35,776 bases of DNA from a virus. The notes beneath the pieces are model-generated. The model saw only the letters and a program-made list of their open reading frames with translations, was not told the DNA's origin and made no database searches. Positions 1 through 7,367 of the stretch are shown in pieces. The DNA lies in IMG/VR virus record IMGVR_UViG_3300035698_027953, positions 1 to 35,776 of that record. The stretch is one strand, 5' to 3'. How positions within the stretch are numbered: position 1 is the stretch's first letter; every line of letters begins with the position of its first letter. A program made the position numbers and the translations under genes.

Positions 1-522
1 GACGATTCGTTTAGGATATCCCAGGGCTCTGCTCTGGGAACCAATGATACATTGGTAATGACAGCTGCTGGCGAGAGAACTATGCCAATACAGCCAGCAT
101 TTTCAGCTTATTTGAGTTCTCAGGCTGCTAATGTAACAGGAAGTGGAACAAATTATACTTATGTTTGTGATACAGAAATTTTCGATCAGGGTGCAGATTA
201 TGCAACTGGTACTGGGATCTTCACCGCGCCAGTTGCAGGTCGATATTTTTTCTGTGGAGGTGTCTATTTTACAGGATGCGTTGCAGCAGATAGATCGTTT
301 ATATATGTTCAAACAAGCAACAGAACATACGCCAATGGACTTTACAGGGGTTCCTCAGGCGCAGACCACTGGGTTATAATAGGAGCATTTGCAGATATGG
401 ATGCGGCTGATACAGCAGAGTCGCATTGCTATGTTTATGGTGAAGCTGGCGATATATGCGATCTAGAGCCATCAACAGCTACAGAAATGAAAACCTATTT
501 TGCGGGTCATTTGGCTTGTTAG
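1..522 (+). CDS. C1q-like tail fibre/receptor-binding protein (5' end cut by window)
   Basis: The frame is open from base 1, so the true start lies to the left; 173 residues are visible. The opening residues (DDSFRISQGSALGTNDTLV) and the VMTAAGERTMP motif match the next gene closely, so the two are tandem paralogues. The C-terminal ~130 residues look like a C1q/TNF-type jelly roll: FDQGADY, then GIFTAPVAGRYFF, is the typical strand pair of phage C1q-like fibre tips, which trimerise and bind receptors. The family assignment rests on these motifs only. An in-frame ATG at 52 exists but lies inside the conserved region, so it is not the real start. The gene ends 9 bases before its paralogue, probably in the same transcript. 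Confidence 0.75.
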   Translation, partial: DDSFRISQGSALGTNDTLVMTAAGERTMPIQPAFSAYLSSQAANVTGSGTNYTYVCDTEIFDQGADYATGTGIFTAPVAGRYFFCGGVYFTGCVAADRSFIYVQTSNRTYANGLYRGSSGADHWVIIGAFADMDAADTAESHCYVYGEAGDICDLEPSTATEMKTYFAGHLAC

Positions 523-531
523 GAGTTATAT

Positions 532-1167
532 ATGGCAACAAAAAATAATATTAATAACGCATCACAAGAGTTGACGATCGATCCTGGAGCTTCTGGAGAT
601 TCATTCGTTCAGTTAGATATCAATACGACAGGAGAATTCCGTATTGGTGTGGATGATGACGCAGCTGATGCTTTTAAGATATCAAATGGATCTGCTCTAG
701 GAACTACCGACACGTTTGTAATGACGGCTGCTGGCGAGAGAACTATGCCATTACAGCCGGCATTCATGGCATATCTTTCGGATACCTTATCAAGTGTAAC
801 TGGAGATGGGACTGTTTATACTATCATTGCTAATTCAGAAGATTTTGATCAAGGTTCCGACTATAATACTACAACGGGGACATTTACGGCACCAATTACA
901 GGTCGATATTTTCTGAATGTATCAGTTGCTTCGTGGAATTCTTCACATAATCAAAACAACATTCAAGTTCAAATAGTGACTAGCAATAGAACATATACCG
1001 TTATTCATACCCCAGCGAGTTCTACTAACCAGTTTCAATTTTATACTACGTTTACTGATATGGATTCGTCGGATACAGCATATTTTACAGTTATGGTTTC
1101 TGGTGTTGGAAAGAACGTGAATCTAAGTGCTAATGGTACGTATCTTTCAGGTTATCTAGTTTGTTAA
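532..1167 (+). CDS. C1q-like tail fibre/receptor-binding protein, paralogue 2
   Basis: 211 residues. Residues ~1-75 form a short N-terminal region (FVQLDINTTGEFRIGVDDDAADAF is split here only to show its acidic, strand-rich nature: FRIGVDDDAADAF), followed by VMTAAGERTMP. Residues ~80-211 are a C1q-like domain with FDQGSDY and TFTAPITGRYFL. A GGAG ribosome site lies just before the ATG. It is clearly homologous to the preceding gene over its whole visible length but divergent in the tip (different loops between the shared strands). This pattern fits receptor-binding variants kept side by side. Predicted extracellular virion component; not seen elsewhere in the window. Confidence 0.75.
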   Translation: MATKNNINNASQELTIDPGASGDSFVQLDINTTGEFRIGVDDDAADAFKISNGSALGTTDTFVMTAAGERTMPLQPAFMAYLSDTLSSVTGDGTVYTIIANSEDFDQGSDYNTTTGTFTAPITGRYFLNVSVASWNSSHNQNNIQVQIVTSNRTYTVIHTPASSTNQFQFYTTFTDMDSSDTAYFTVMVSGVGKNVNLSANGTYLSGYLVC

Positions 1168-1179
1168 AAAGGGAGAGTA

Positions 1180-2931
1180 ATGGCTAAAAAAGACTCAAGA
1201 CTTAATGGATTGAATCCGCTCGCTTATGTTGGCACAAATGCATATTCACCTCCAAACTTAACAGTTGATAACAGAGCTCCTACAGCAAACGATAAAAAGA
1301 ACTTGGATGTAGGTGCCATTTGGATAGATCAATCAACTTCACCAGAAAACGTATGGATGTTGGTGAGTCTTGAAGCTAATACTGCAACATGGCTAGAAGT
1401 TTCCACTGGAGCAGCGCTTCAATTTGACGGTGATGCTGGATCAGCGGTACCCGCATTAGGCATTATAACCATTGCAGGCGGAACCGGAGTGATAACTTCA
1501 GGAGCTGGTTCAACTTTAACGGTTGATGCTTCAATAGATGTAGCTACTTCCTATGATACGGATGCAGGAGCTGCTGTACCCGCAGCTAATATTTTAACGA
1601 TTGCAGGAGGAACTGGGGTTTCTACTTCTGGAGCTGGTTCTACTGTAACAGTGGATGCTTCGGTAGATGTAGCCACTTCGTATGTTACAGATGCTGGAAC
1701 GGCTATACCGGCAGCTAATATACTTGACGTCGTAGGAGGTTTCTACATTCAAACTTCAGCAGCCGGGTCTGAGTTAACAGTGGATGTTACAGATGATGTG
1801 CCTACTTTATTTATTGCGGATTCAGGGACGGCCATCCCTGATGTGAACGGTATCAATATTTACGGAGGTACTAATATTAATACCTCTGCTTTTGGAGATA
1901 CGATCACTATTAACGGTGGCGTGCTGTCTATTTTCGAACCACTTGCTTCAGATCCAGCAACTCCAATTGCTGGACAGGTTTGGTACAACACCACTACTGA
2001 CTTGTTTAAAGGCTCTAAAGGAACAGGAGCACTAGCTTGGGTGGTAAAAGCTAATTTTCCTATCGCTATACAGAATCCGCAAGATGGTGGATCGGGCACT
2101 TCAGAAGAAATTCTATGTTCCGGTGAGACTTCAGGTGCTGGTTATACTGTACTCTATGAGCTTCTATCGGATAGTTTTTCTAATAGAACTCAACGAAATA
2201 ATAGCACTGTAATACGTGGTGCTCTTGTTGGTGATTCCGGTTCTAGTGCTATATCTTTTTGTGGATCAACACCAGTAGGATGTGGGCCCGTAGCATTTAC
2301 AGAAGTTTATGAAGGTGCTGGAGATTCGTGGACAAATAAAACAGCTATAACTATCGCTCGTCGCTTTCTTGGCAAATCAGGAACTTCTTCTGATGCTTTA
2401 GCGTTTGGTGGAAGAATTGATAATAATGCATGTGCGACGTATGTACCAACTGACAGCACAGAAAGATATGATGGTGTTGGAGATGCGTGGACAACAAAAG
2501 CAGTTTTAAGCGCAGCAAGAATCCAATCTGGTGGAACTGGAACAGGTACAGATACTTTATGTTTTGGTGGCCAGAATAGTGGTGGAACTGGGATAGACAT
2601 AGTTGAAAGATATGATGGTGTTGGAGATACGTGGACAAATAAAACAGTATTGTCAGCAACTAGATTTGAGGCTAGTGGTTCTGGTCCCGCTGCAGATGCA
2701 CTTTGTATCGGTGGCTATGTTGCGGCAGCATTAAGTGTAACAACTGAAATATATGATGGAGCATTAGATTCTTGGTCAGCTGGACCTGCTCTTAATGTGG
2801 TAAGAGCTGCATCTGGTAGCGCTGGATCTTCAAGTAGTGATGCTATAACAATTGATGGTTCTGGCGTCGGCTCAATTGCCTCTGAAAGGCTAGAAAGTGG
2901 CCCAACAATAGTAACCTTCACCGTTACGTAG
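1180..2931 (+). CDS. Large tail fibre with N-terminal docking domain, beta repeats and kelch-like C-terminus
   Basis: 583 residues, start with GGGAGAG ribosome site 7-8 bases upstream. Residues ~1-75 contain RAPT..D, an IW segment and N-ATW, and are shared with the fibre gene at 34470, so this is probably the virion-attachment domain. Residues ~80-250 hold four repeats of ~42 residues built around VPAANILTIAGGTGV and STVTVDAS. A segment near residue 265 (PATPIAGQVWYNTTTD) is a common phage fibre motif. Residues ~300-575 hold about five kelch-like units (for example ERYDGVGDAWTTK, ERYDGVGDTWTNK, EIYDGALDSWSAG), suggesting a beta-propeller. Two of these units are nearly identical in DNA (2461-2504 and 2608-2651), a sign of recent duplication. 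Role inferred: receptor recognition. Confidence 0.75.
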   Translation: MAKKDSRLNGLNPLAYVGTNAYSPPNLTVDNRAPTANDKKNLDVGAIWIDQSTSPENVWMLVSLEANTATWLEVSTGAALQFDGDAGSAVPALGIITIAGGTGVITSGAGSTLTVDASIDVATSYDTDAGAAVPAANILTIAGGTGVSTSGAGSTVTVDASVDVATSYVTDAGTAIPAANILDVVGGFYIQTSAAGSELTVDVTDDVPTLFIADSGTAIPDVNGINIYGGTNINTSAFGDTITINGGVLSIFEPLASDPATPIAGQVWYNTTTDLFKGSKGTGALAWVVKANFPIAIQNPQDGGSGTSEEILCSGETSGAGYTVLYELLSDSFSNRTQRNNSTVIRGALVGDSGSSAISFCGSTPVGCGPVAFTEVYEGAGDSWTNKTAITIARRFLGKSGTSSDALAFGGRIDNNACATYVPTDSTERYDGVGDAWTTKAVLSAARIQSGGTGTGTDTLCFGGQNSGGTGIDIVERYDGVGDTWTNKTVLSATRFEASGSGPAADALCIGGYVAAALSVTTEIYDGALDSWSAGPALNVVRAASGSAGSSSSDAITIDGSGVGSIASERLESGPTIVTFTVT

Positions 2932-2938
2932 GAACAAC

Positions 2939-3550
2939 ATGGATTATTTAGAGCCAATAGCGTCAATTTTAGATGAGAAAGAGTTCAATAAGCTTCGAGA
3001 CATTAGTGCTGAGCTCTTAGATTCGTGGAATAAGAACCAGATATTCCGTACAGAAACACAAGCTCGGTTTTCGGTTCTTAATGACGCAAAGTTCCCAACA
3101 AAGGCATCAAAGTATTGGCAGTCTGTTCGTGAGCAGGTGTGTCACTTTAATGAGCTGGTTAACTCTTCTTTTATGATACGAAGAAAAAGAATAGATCTGA
3201 AAGAGATTGAGGAGAAGCTTGAGTCATCAGCTGGATTTGAGAAGGAACGACTTGAAATTGACCGTGAGGAGATTCTTTTTCACCTGGCTAGCGGAGATCT
3301 AGTCTCAAAGGATCGTGTCCGTGAGATCATGCAGTGGTCTCAAATAAAGAAAGAAGTTGATGATGGGTCATTCGATAATAAGAATGTGAATACTCATCAG
3401 CGAGAATCTCTCTTTAAGTCTGTTTTAAATCGAGCAAAAATAGGCGACAAGAATATGTCGACCGATGAGAAATTATCCATCCAAGGCATTGTAGAGATGC
3501 TTAAAAAAGAAGATGTAAATAAAGAAACAGCAAAAACTTTAATCAAGTAA
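2939..3550 (+). CDS. Unknown helical protein after the fibre gene
   Basis: 203 residues, charged and predicted mostly alpha-helical, with a long Lys/Glu-rich coiled-coil stretch around residues 80-115. The TAGGA ribosome site overlaps the stop region of the fibre gene 7 bases upstream, so the two are co-transcribed. No signal peptide or membrane segment. I do not recognise the family. A fibre-assembly or virion-associated role is only a guess from position. Confidence 0.6.
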   Translation: MDYLEPIASILDEKEFNKLRDISAELLDSWNKNQIFRTETQARFSVLNDAKFPTKASKYWQSVREQVCHFNELVNSSFMIRRKRIDLKEIEEKLESSAGFEKERLEIDREEILFHLASGDLVSKDRVREIMQWSQIKKEVDDGSFDNKNVNTHQRESLFKSVLNRAKIGDKNMSTDEKLSIQGIVEMLKKEDVNKETAKTLIK

Positions 3551-3559
3551 AGGAAGCCC

Positions 3560-3862
3560 ATGGAAATTAAAGTTGACGGCGTAGAACTTTTAACATTGAG
3601 TGAGACACATAAGAAGGTTATCAAGAACGAGATTTCTTCTGAGATCTTTGAAGCGGACATGAAGCGTAGGATAGCGTATTATCCAATGCATAAGTACGAG
3701 CAATGCATCAAGCGTTTGAAAGAAAAGTGGGAGCCAAAGTTGGCTGCTCTGGGTGTTGAATCTATTCCTACCAATAAAGAAGCTTTTGCCGAGCTTGTAT
3801 TTGCTCAGCCTACATACAAAGATAGAGCAGCTCGTGATGCAGCTGCAGTTGCAAAAGACTAA
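3560..3862 (+). CDS. Unknown small protein
   Basis: 100 residues, ATG preceded by AAAGGAAG 9 bases upstream, 9 bases after the previous stop. It is charged and helical (KEKWEPKLAALG, then an Ala/Lys-rich tail YKDRAARDAAAVAKD). No motif recognised. It is the last gene of the left rightward operon; a strong hairpin follows within 25 bases. Confidence 0.6.
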   Translation: MEIKVDGVELLTLSETHKKVIKNEISSEIFEADMKRRIAYYPMHKYEQCIKRLKEKWEPKLAALGVESIPTNKEAFAELVFAQPTYKDRAARDAAAVAKD

Positions 3863-3883
3863 GACCTTATTTTCATTTAACTT

Positions 3884-3937
3884 CCCCCTGAAAAGCTCTA
3901 ACCGGGCTTGCCAGGGGGATGTGAACCATGAGTTCAC
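3884..3937 (+). other. Two tandem RNA hairpins after the left operon
   Basis: Stem 1 pairs CCCCCTG (3884-3890) with CAGGGGG (3912-3918) and carries an inner 6-bp stem AAGCTC/GGGCTT (3893-3898, 3904-3909) with loop TAACC, giving 13 bp with a 2x2 internal loop. Stem 2 pairs GTGAAC (3921-3926) with GTTCAC (3932-3937) around CATGA. No U-run follows, so this is not a textbook intrinsic terminator. It could be a 3'-end protecting structure, a processing site, or control of the tiny ORF at 3970. Confidence 0.55.
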
Positions 3938-3969
3938 GAGCAGTATTCTTTAAAGACTGGAGGAAGCAA

Positions 3970-4059
3970 ATGGAATTTAATCAGATTTATCTTTTGATAT
4001 CGATGTGTGTTGTAGCGTCTTTGTTGGTCGCTTTTTCGCTGTGGTTGTTGAATCTTTAG
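3970..4059 (+). CDS. Possible 29-residue membrane peptide
   Basis: ATG with an excellent GGAGGA site 8 bases upstream. The peptide starts MEFNQIYLL and continues as one hydrophobic helix (MCVVASLLVAFSLWLLNL), so a single-pass membrane micropeptide. It overlaps the 3' end of the leftward ORF at 3977-4192 on the other strand; both may not be real. Small hydrophobic peptides are common in phages as lysis or inhibitor proteins, but nothing here identifies a role. Confidence 0.35.
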   Translation: MEFNQIYLLISMCVVASLLVAFSLWLLNL

Positions 4060-4192
4060 CAATATAGTGTGCTCTTTCAGTTCGTGCATCAGAAGACAAA
4101 TACCATAAGCATCCGCTTTTCTTAGATCTTTTCATTCCAACTATAGAAACTGAAGCAAGTAGTGTTATAAGAAGCAGTAGTTTTTTAAGCAT
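3977..4192 (-). CDS. Possible small exported protein at the end of the erf operon
   Basis: 71 residues from the ATG at 4192, which lies 7 bases after the stop of the ERF gene. It begins MLKKLLLLITLLASVSIVG, a good signal peptide or membrane anchor, followed by a basic, Ser/Thr-rich polar tail. No lipobox. The ribosome site is weak, so translation would depend on coupling to the upstream gene. A longer in-frame start at 4267 would lie inside the ERF gene and is less likely. Function unknown. Confidence 0.4.
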   Translation of the reverse strand: MLKKLLLLITLLASVSIVGMKRSKKSGCLWYLSSDARTERAHYIAKDSTTTAKKRPTKTLQHTSISKDKSD

Positions 4193-4199
4193 TGCTGAT

Positions 4200-4868
4200 T
4201 TATTTGTCCCGGTTATTTTTAAGGGTTGTGATATATTCTGATGCTTCTTGAATGGGAAGGTCTGCAAGGGTTTCTATCTCATTGGCCCTCAAGATTTCTT
4301 CTTTCATTACAGCCTTGCCTTGAAGTAGGCTATTAAGGAATTTTAGCTGACCTTCGGTTATCTTTCCGTTACTTGAACCTTTGCTTTCGGAATAAGGCTT
4401 AGTATCTTCGTCATCTTCTTCCATGATCCCAAGAAGTTCTTTTGTTATATAGCGCTCAAGCCTGGTGTAGACGCCTTGAATTTCTCCGGCCTCTTTTCCT
4501 GTTGGATTGTCTTTATGTGGCCCTTGTACGATTGACTCGAAGAACTGACCGCTCGAATGTTGTAGCCGGGCTCTCAAAAAGTGGTCACCTTTTATCTTTG
4601 ATCTATATAAGTAATAGACGATTCCGTTATTATGCAACGCTTTAAATGTTGAACTACCATAGTCAGCCAATACAGCATAAGCACCACGATCACCCATTCG
4701 CGACTTAACTAAGGGCTCATATTCGGACTGTGCTTTACAAAAAGCTGCCATCAACACATCGATCGATTGAGATTGAGTTCGCGGCTCATCGTTGAACTTT
4801 GCATGCTCTAGGGCATACAGTTTCATTTCTAAACTAGTGATTCTGGCTTGGAGGTTATTTTCTTCCAT
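4200..4868 (-). CDS. erf: ERF-family single-strand annealing recombinase
   Basis: 222 residues. ERF proteins (named for P22 Erf) anneal complementary single strands in phage recombination and genome circularisation. Family features visible: a helical start (IDVLMAAFCKAQSEYEPLVK, residues ~36-55), YAVLADY, a core strand region RARLQHSSGQFFES, and the late motif GVYTRLERYITKELLGI followed by an acidic stretch EEDDEDTK. Residues ~165-222 form a separate small C-terminal domain (ITEGQLKFLNSLL), as seen in several phage annealing proteins. AAAGGA ribosome site 8 bases before ATG. Length is within the family range. Upstream small genes in the same leftward operon are probable partners. Confidence 0.8.
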   Translation of the reverse strand: MEENNLQARITSLEMKLYALEHAKFNDEPRTQSQSIDVLMAAFCKAQSEYEPLVKSRMGDRGAYAVLADYGSSTFKALHNNGIVYYLYRSKIKGDHFLRARLQHSSGQFFESIVQGPHKDNPTGKEAGEIQGVYTRLERYITKELLGIMEEDDEDTKPYSESKGSSNGKITEGQLKFLNSLLQGKAVMKEEILRANEIETLADLPIQEASEYITTLKNNRDK

Positions 4869-4878
4869 TATTTATCCT

Positions 4879-5184
4879 TTAGATCTTTGTTAGTTTCCAT
4901 CGTTGTCCTTTAACTTTTCGGTAGAGTTCGAGGTCTACGTCTTCAAGTTCTGGTATTAAGCTGTAATCGATATTGGATTTGCATGGTGACTTGGTAAATA
5001 GATAGGTTCCGCCCTTAGAGCTCAAGTCTTCAGACAAGTCTTTCAGTTGCGCCAAGAGATTAAGTTCAATAGCAGCAAAGTGCTTCTTCATCTTTCTGGC
5101 TTCATACAGATTTTCAGCAACCTCACACCATTCAATCCCCTGCTCTGCATGATCAGGATACATGTCTATGTTTACTGTCTTCAT
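4879..5184 (-). CDS. Small protein of the recombination operon
   Basis: 101 residues from the ATG at 5184, which has AGAGGAAG upstream and overlaps the previous stop as ATGA, a classic coupled start. An open frame continues upstream to 5274 but covers the preceding gene. It has an acidic, helical N-terminal half and a C-terminal motif, NIDYSLIPELEDVDLELYRK followed by RWKLTKI. The second half resembles small phage proteins found beside exonuclease/annealing genes, but I cannot name the family with certainty. Likely partner in recombination by position. Confidence 0.6.
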   Translation of the reverse strand: MKTVNIDMYPDHAEQGIEWCEVAENLYEARKMKKHFAAIELNLLAQLKDLSEDLSSKGGTYLFTKSPCKSNIDYSLIPELEDVDLELYRKVKGQRWKLTKI

Positions 5185-5354
5185 TTTGCTTCCTCTTTCC
5201 ATAGAATTTCTTCTAGCTCTTTCAAAATCTCGTATATTTCTTCTGCCGTAGATACAGCAGAAGAAGAGTCGCAACCACGTTCAATATGAGCAAGTAGGCT
5301 TATTGCGTCGGCACACAAAGACATTTCTCTGCTTACTATTTTTTTCTTATTCAT
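5181..5354 (-). CDS. Small unknown protein, translationally coupled
   Basis: 57 residues from the ATG at 5354, whose codon overlaps the stop of the upstream gene; a start two codons earlier (5360) is also possible. Helical and acidic at the end (EEIYEILKELEEILWKEEAK). No ribosome site of its own, overlap at both ends, so it is expressed by coupling. Function unknown. Confidence 0.5.
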   Translation of the reverse strand: MNKKKIVSREMSLCADAISLLAHIERGCDSSSAVSTAEEIYEILKELEEILWKEEAK

Positions 5355-5625
5355 CGCCATCTTTGGCTTTCTTGTCGAGAGCATTAATCTTTAATAAAGC
5401 GCTCTTCACCATGCCTTCAATTCTTTTTAGTGTCTCCCCTTTTAGCTCATCGCTCTTGGAGCAAGTCCCTTCAGCTTTCTTCTTGGCAATTTCCATTTTT
5501 AAATTAGCAAATCGAATCATCTCTCTAGCCTGCTCGATAGGCCTACCGTCCCCAACTTCCGAAAGCCTTTTTGCGTGCTTTTCGAACTGCTCAGGCGTCA
5601 AGGTGTCTTTCTTTTTATTCATCAT
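5347..5625 (-). CDS. First gene of leftward recombination operon, unknown
   Basis: 92 residues, Lys/Glu-rich, predicted all-helical (TPEQFEKHAKRL, later LKRIEGMVKSALLKIN). The ATG pair at 5625/5622 follows an AGAGGG site. It is the promoter-proximal gene of the leftward operon that ends with the ERF gene, with overlapping stops and starts downstream. No motif recognised. Confidence 0.55.
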   Translation of the reverse strand: MMNKKKDTLTPEQFEKHAKRLSEVGDGRPIEQAREMIRFANLKMEIAKKKAEGTCSKSDELKGETLKRIEGMVKSALLKINALDKKAKDGDE

Positions 5626-5685
5626 TTTCCCTCTGGAGATTCATCTCAGTTCCTTTGGTTAGTTACTATATATACCGCTAGTCAT

Positions 5686-5714
5686 AACTTAACATCTTTG
5701 TACATGTATGTCAA
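5686..5714 (-). promoter_or_regulatory. Leftward promoter with palindromic spacer
   Basis: On the minus strand a perfect TTGACA (5714-5709) is followed, after exactly 17 bases, by TAAGTT (5691-5686). The spacer includes the 8-bp palindrome TACATGTA (5701-5708), suitable for a regulator. It would drive the recombination operon starting at 5625. The -10 is weak, so activation or tight control is plausible. Confidence 0.5.
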
Positions 5715-5736
5715 TAGGTAGCTAATATTGTTTATA

Positions 5737-5757
5737 AGTGTTATAATGGTTATCACT
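5737..5757 (+). promoter_or_regulatory. Candidate rightward promoter/operator for the HTH gene
   Basis: A consensus TATAAT lies at 5742-5747, about 46 bases before the HTH gene. It sits inside a dyad with AGTG (5737-5740) and CACT (5754-5757) ends. No good -35 is present. The arrangement suggests a repressor site over the -10, perhaps bound by the adjacent HTH protein. Confidence 0.35.
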
Positions 5758-5793
5758 ATTAACTTGTAAATAATTATATTCAAAGGGATTGAG

Positions 5794-6018
5794 ATGGAAG
5801 CGATTAAGAAGCTTTTGCCTTCAGATGAAGATTTAAGAGACGCCTTGGTTAAGTATATGATCGCGAATGATAGCAGTGTGTTAATGGCATCAAAGGACAT
5901 TGGGGTTGCGTATAGAACGCTCAGGAACTTTTTGGATGATAAACGTAAGACATCGCTAGTGACGCAGATTATACTGGCTAAGTTTTTGGGTTTTGATGTC
6001 ACGAAGAAGCTAAAGTAG
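5794..6018 (+). CDS. Small HTH regulator
   Basis: 74 residues. Residues ~25-65 read as a helix-turn-helix: SSVLMASKDIGVAYRTLRNF, then DDKRKTSLVTQIILAKFLG, similar in layout to small Cro/XRE-like phage repressors, although the class cannot be fixed by eye. AAAGGG ribosome site. It is the first gene of the rightward early region and faces the leftward recombination operon across a 168-base control region, the typical place for a switch protein. Tandem 11-bp repeats follow its stop. Confidence 0.6.
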   Translation: MEAIKKLLPSDEDLRDALVKYMIANDSSVLMASKDIGVAYRTLRNFLDDKRKTSLVTQIILAKFLGFDVTKKLK

Positions 6019-6036
6019 AACGCCTCTTTAAACAAC

Positions 6037-6074
6037 AAAGTTCCGATAAAGTTCCGATAAAGTTCCAATAAAGT
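6037..6074 (+). repeat. Tandem 11-bp repeats (3.4 copies)
   Basis: AAAGTTCCGAT occurs at 6037-6047 and 6048-6058, then AAAGTTCCAAT at 6059-6069 and a partial AAAGT at 6070-6074. The 11-base period places copies on the same face of the helix. They lie between the HTH gene and the next gene, ending 16 bases before its ATG. Could be operators or replication iterons. Confidence 0.8.
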
Positions 6075-6090
6075 AAGAAAAGGATATTGC

Positions 6091-6522
6091 ATGAAAGACA
6101 TTTTTTCAGAATCAGCAGTTAAGAATTTGCAAAAGGCTGCGAGCCAAAAATATGATTTGCTAAAGAAGCTTAAAGATAACGCGGAGTCTTATTTTGAGCT
6201 CGCAAAAGCGCACCACAAAAACACCATTCTGCGTTTTGAAGCACGGATTGTTGAGAGCCAGCTTGCGATAAAATACTATGAAGATATCTCAATTGAGAAT
6301 ATTGAAAAGTTACTGCCAAACGTGGATGAGCTGGATAAGACATCAGCCGAGCTGAGCACTCTTAATGTTGCGCTTGGAGCAGAAATGTCGTTGCTCTCAA
6401 AAGAGATTGACGCTGGCTGGGAAGAAGTTGATGCGTTTAATGTAAAACTCCAAGAGAGCGCCTTTAGTAAGAAGGCTATGCGACGTCTTAATAAGGGGAA
6501 TGCTCAACCGGGGCTTAAATAG
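6091..6522 (+). CDS. Unknown coiled-coil protein
   Basis: 143 residues, helical throughout with heptad-like stretches (SQKYDLLKKLKDNAESYF; STLNVALGAEMSLLSKEI) and a short basic tail. AAAAGGA ribosome site. It lies directly behind the 11-bp repeats, which could control it. No family recognised. Confidence 0.55.
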   Translation: MKDIFSESAVKNLQKAASQKYDLLKKLKDNAESYFELAKAHHKNTILRFEARIVESQLAIKYYEDISIENIEKLLPNVDELDKTSAELSTLNVALGAEMSLLSKEIDAGWEEVDAFNVKLQESAFSKKAMRRLNKGNAQPGLK

Positions 6523-6544
6523 CGCCGCAGCGTAAGGAGGTTGC

Positions 6545-6556
6545 ATGAAGAGATAA
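6545..6556 (+). other. Three-codon leader ORF (M-K-R-stop) with strong ribosome site
   Basis: The best Shine-Dalgarno in the area, TAAGGAGG, precedes ATG AAG AGA TAA. This mini-ORF is in frame with the next gene, whose own ATG at 6602 comes 19 codons after the first ATG and has its own GGAG. It may be a control leader, or the original start now closed by a stop codon. Confidence 0.45.
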
Positions 6557-6601
6557 AAATCAAGTGGACTAAAGCTTCTTCTTGAGTTATCTGGAGATTT
6601 T

Positions 6602-7132
6602 ATGATTGTTGATGAGTTTTCTAGTTTAAAGAAAATGGTTCCAATACTTAGTAGGTCAATTTCAAATGAATTTTCTGTAGTACTGAATTCTCTCAAAGAT
6701 GAAAGTGACGATAAAAATTCTATCTTGAAGTGGATTGGGAATTTGATGCGTTGCTCTCGTGTGAGTGCATGGAATGATGGAGTTCGCCATCTGTGGTATG
6801 CGGAAAGAAACTTCGGTGGGTTTTGCATCCAAAGCGAAATGATGTGGTTCATTGAAGATTCAGCCGGCTTTCCAGATGATATAAACTTTAAAGTAGATAT
6901 AGATTTTTCTCAAAGTAATAATGTAGGTTGCTGTGCTGATTTGTGGTCTAGTACTATAGAGTTAAGTAGGGTCTATGGAGAAACAGATAATGTTATTGAA
7001 GAGCTATCAAAAGAAATTAATAGTTACTTAATAGATTCGGCAAGATATTTTAAAGATGAGTATGAAGACAACGACGAGTTTTCAATAGATAGACTTAAAA
7101 CAAAAATTTGTAAAAGGTTCAGGAAAACTTAA
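6602..7132 (+). CDS. Unknown acidic protein
   Basis: 176 residues from ATG 6602 with TGGAG 6 bases upstream. Mixed alpha/beta, with several Trp and Cys residues (LMRCSRVSAWNDGVRHLWYA; NVGCCADLWSS) and an acidic C-terminal third ending in a basic KRFRKT. No membrane segment, no motif I can name. The frame extends upstream, through one stop codon, to a much stronger ribosome site at 6534-6540 (see the leader feature), so an N-terminal extension of 19 codons may once have existed. Confidence 0.5.
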   Translation: MIVDEFSSLKKMVPILSRSISNEFSVVLNSLKDESDDKNSILKWIGNLMRCSRVSAWNDGVRHLWYAERNFGGFCIQSEMMWFIEDSAGFPDDINFKVDIDFSQSNNVGCCADLWSSTIELSRVYGETDNVIEELSKEINSYLIDSARYFKDEYEDNDEFSIDRLKTKICKRFRKT

Positions 7133-7214
7133 GTTAAGATTTTCTTGAGTTCTTCTCAGACTTTCTCTACTTTAGAACCATCCATTAGTTGAAATAAGTA
7201 TCCCATAAACAAAC

Positions 7215-7236
7215 AAGCGCCTCCGAAGAGACGCTT
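7215..7236 (+). terminator. Possible weak terminator hairpin
   Basis: AAGCG/CGCTT (7215-7219, 7232-7236), one mismatch, then CTC/GAG and a CGAA loop. It is followed by AAATTTGTTTTC rather than a clean U-run. It sits in the 231-base gap between 7132 and 7364, whose remaining part holds the mini-ORF chain described next. Confidence 0.4.
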
Positions 7237-7273
7237 AAATTTGTTTTCACCCTCAACTGATCAAGGAAGGAAA

Positions 7274-7367
7274 GTGAATTGTTGTTAGGAATGAAAAACC
7301 AACGATGAAAAGCGAAGGTCTTCATATGTTAAATCCAAGAGTTGCATCCCCGAAAGATAACATGTGA
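7274..7367 (+). other. Chain of three coupled mini-ORFs upstream of the winged-helix gene
   Basis: After AAGGAAGG there is GTG-4 codons-TAG (7274-7288), then ATG at 7291 with stop TGA at 7306-7308. That stop overlaps ATG 7305 of a 20-codon ORF (MKSEGLHMLNPRVASPKDNM), whose TGA (7365-7367) overlaps the GTG start (7364) of the next gene. This looks like a translational-coupling ladder; it may be chance. Confidence 0.3.
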
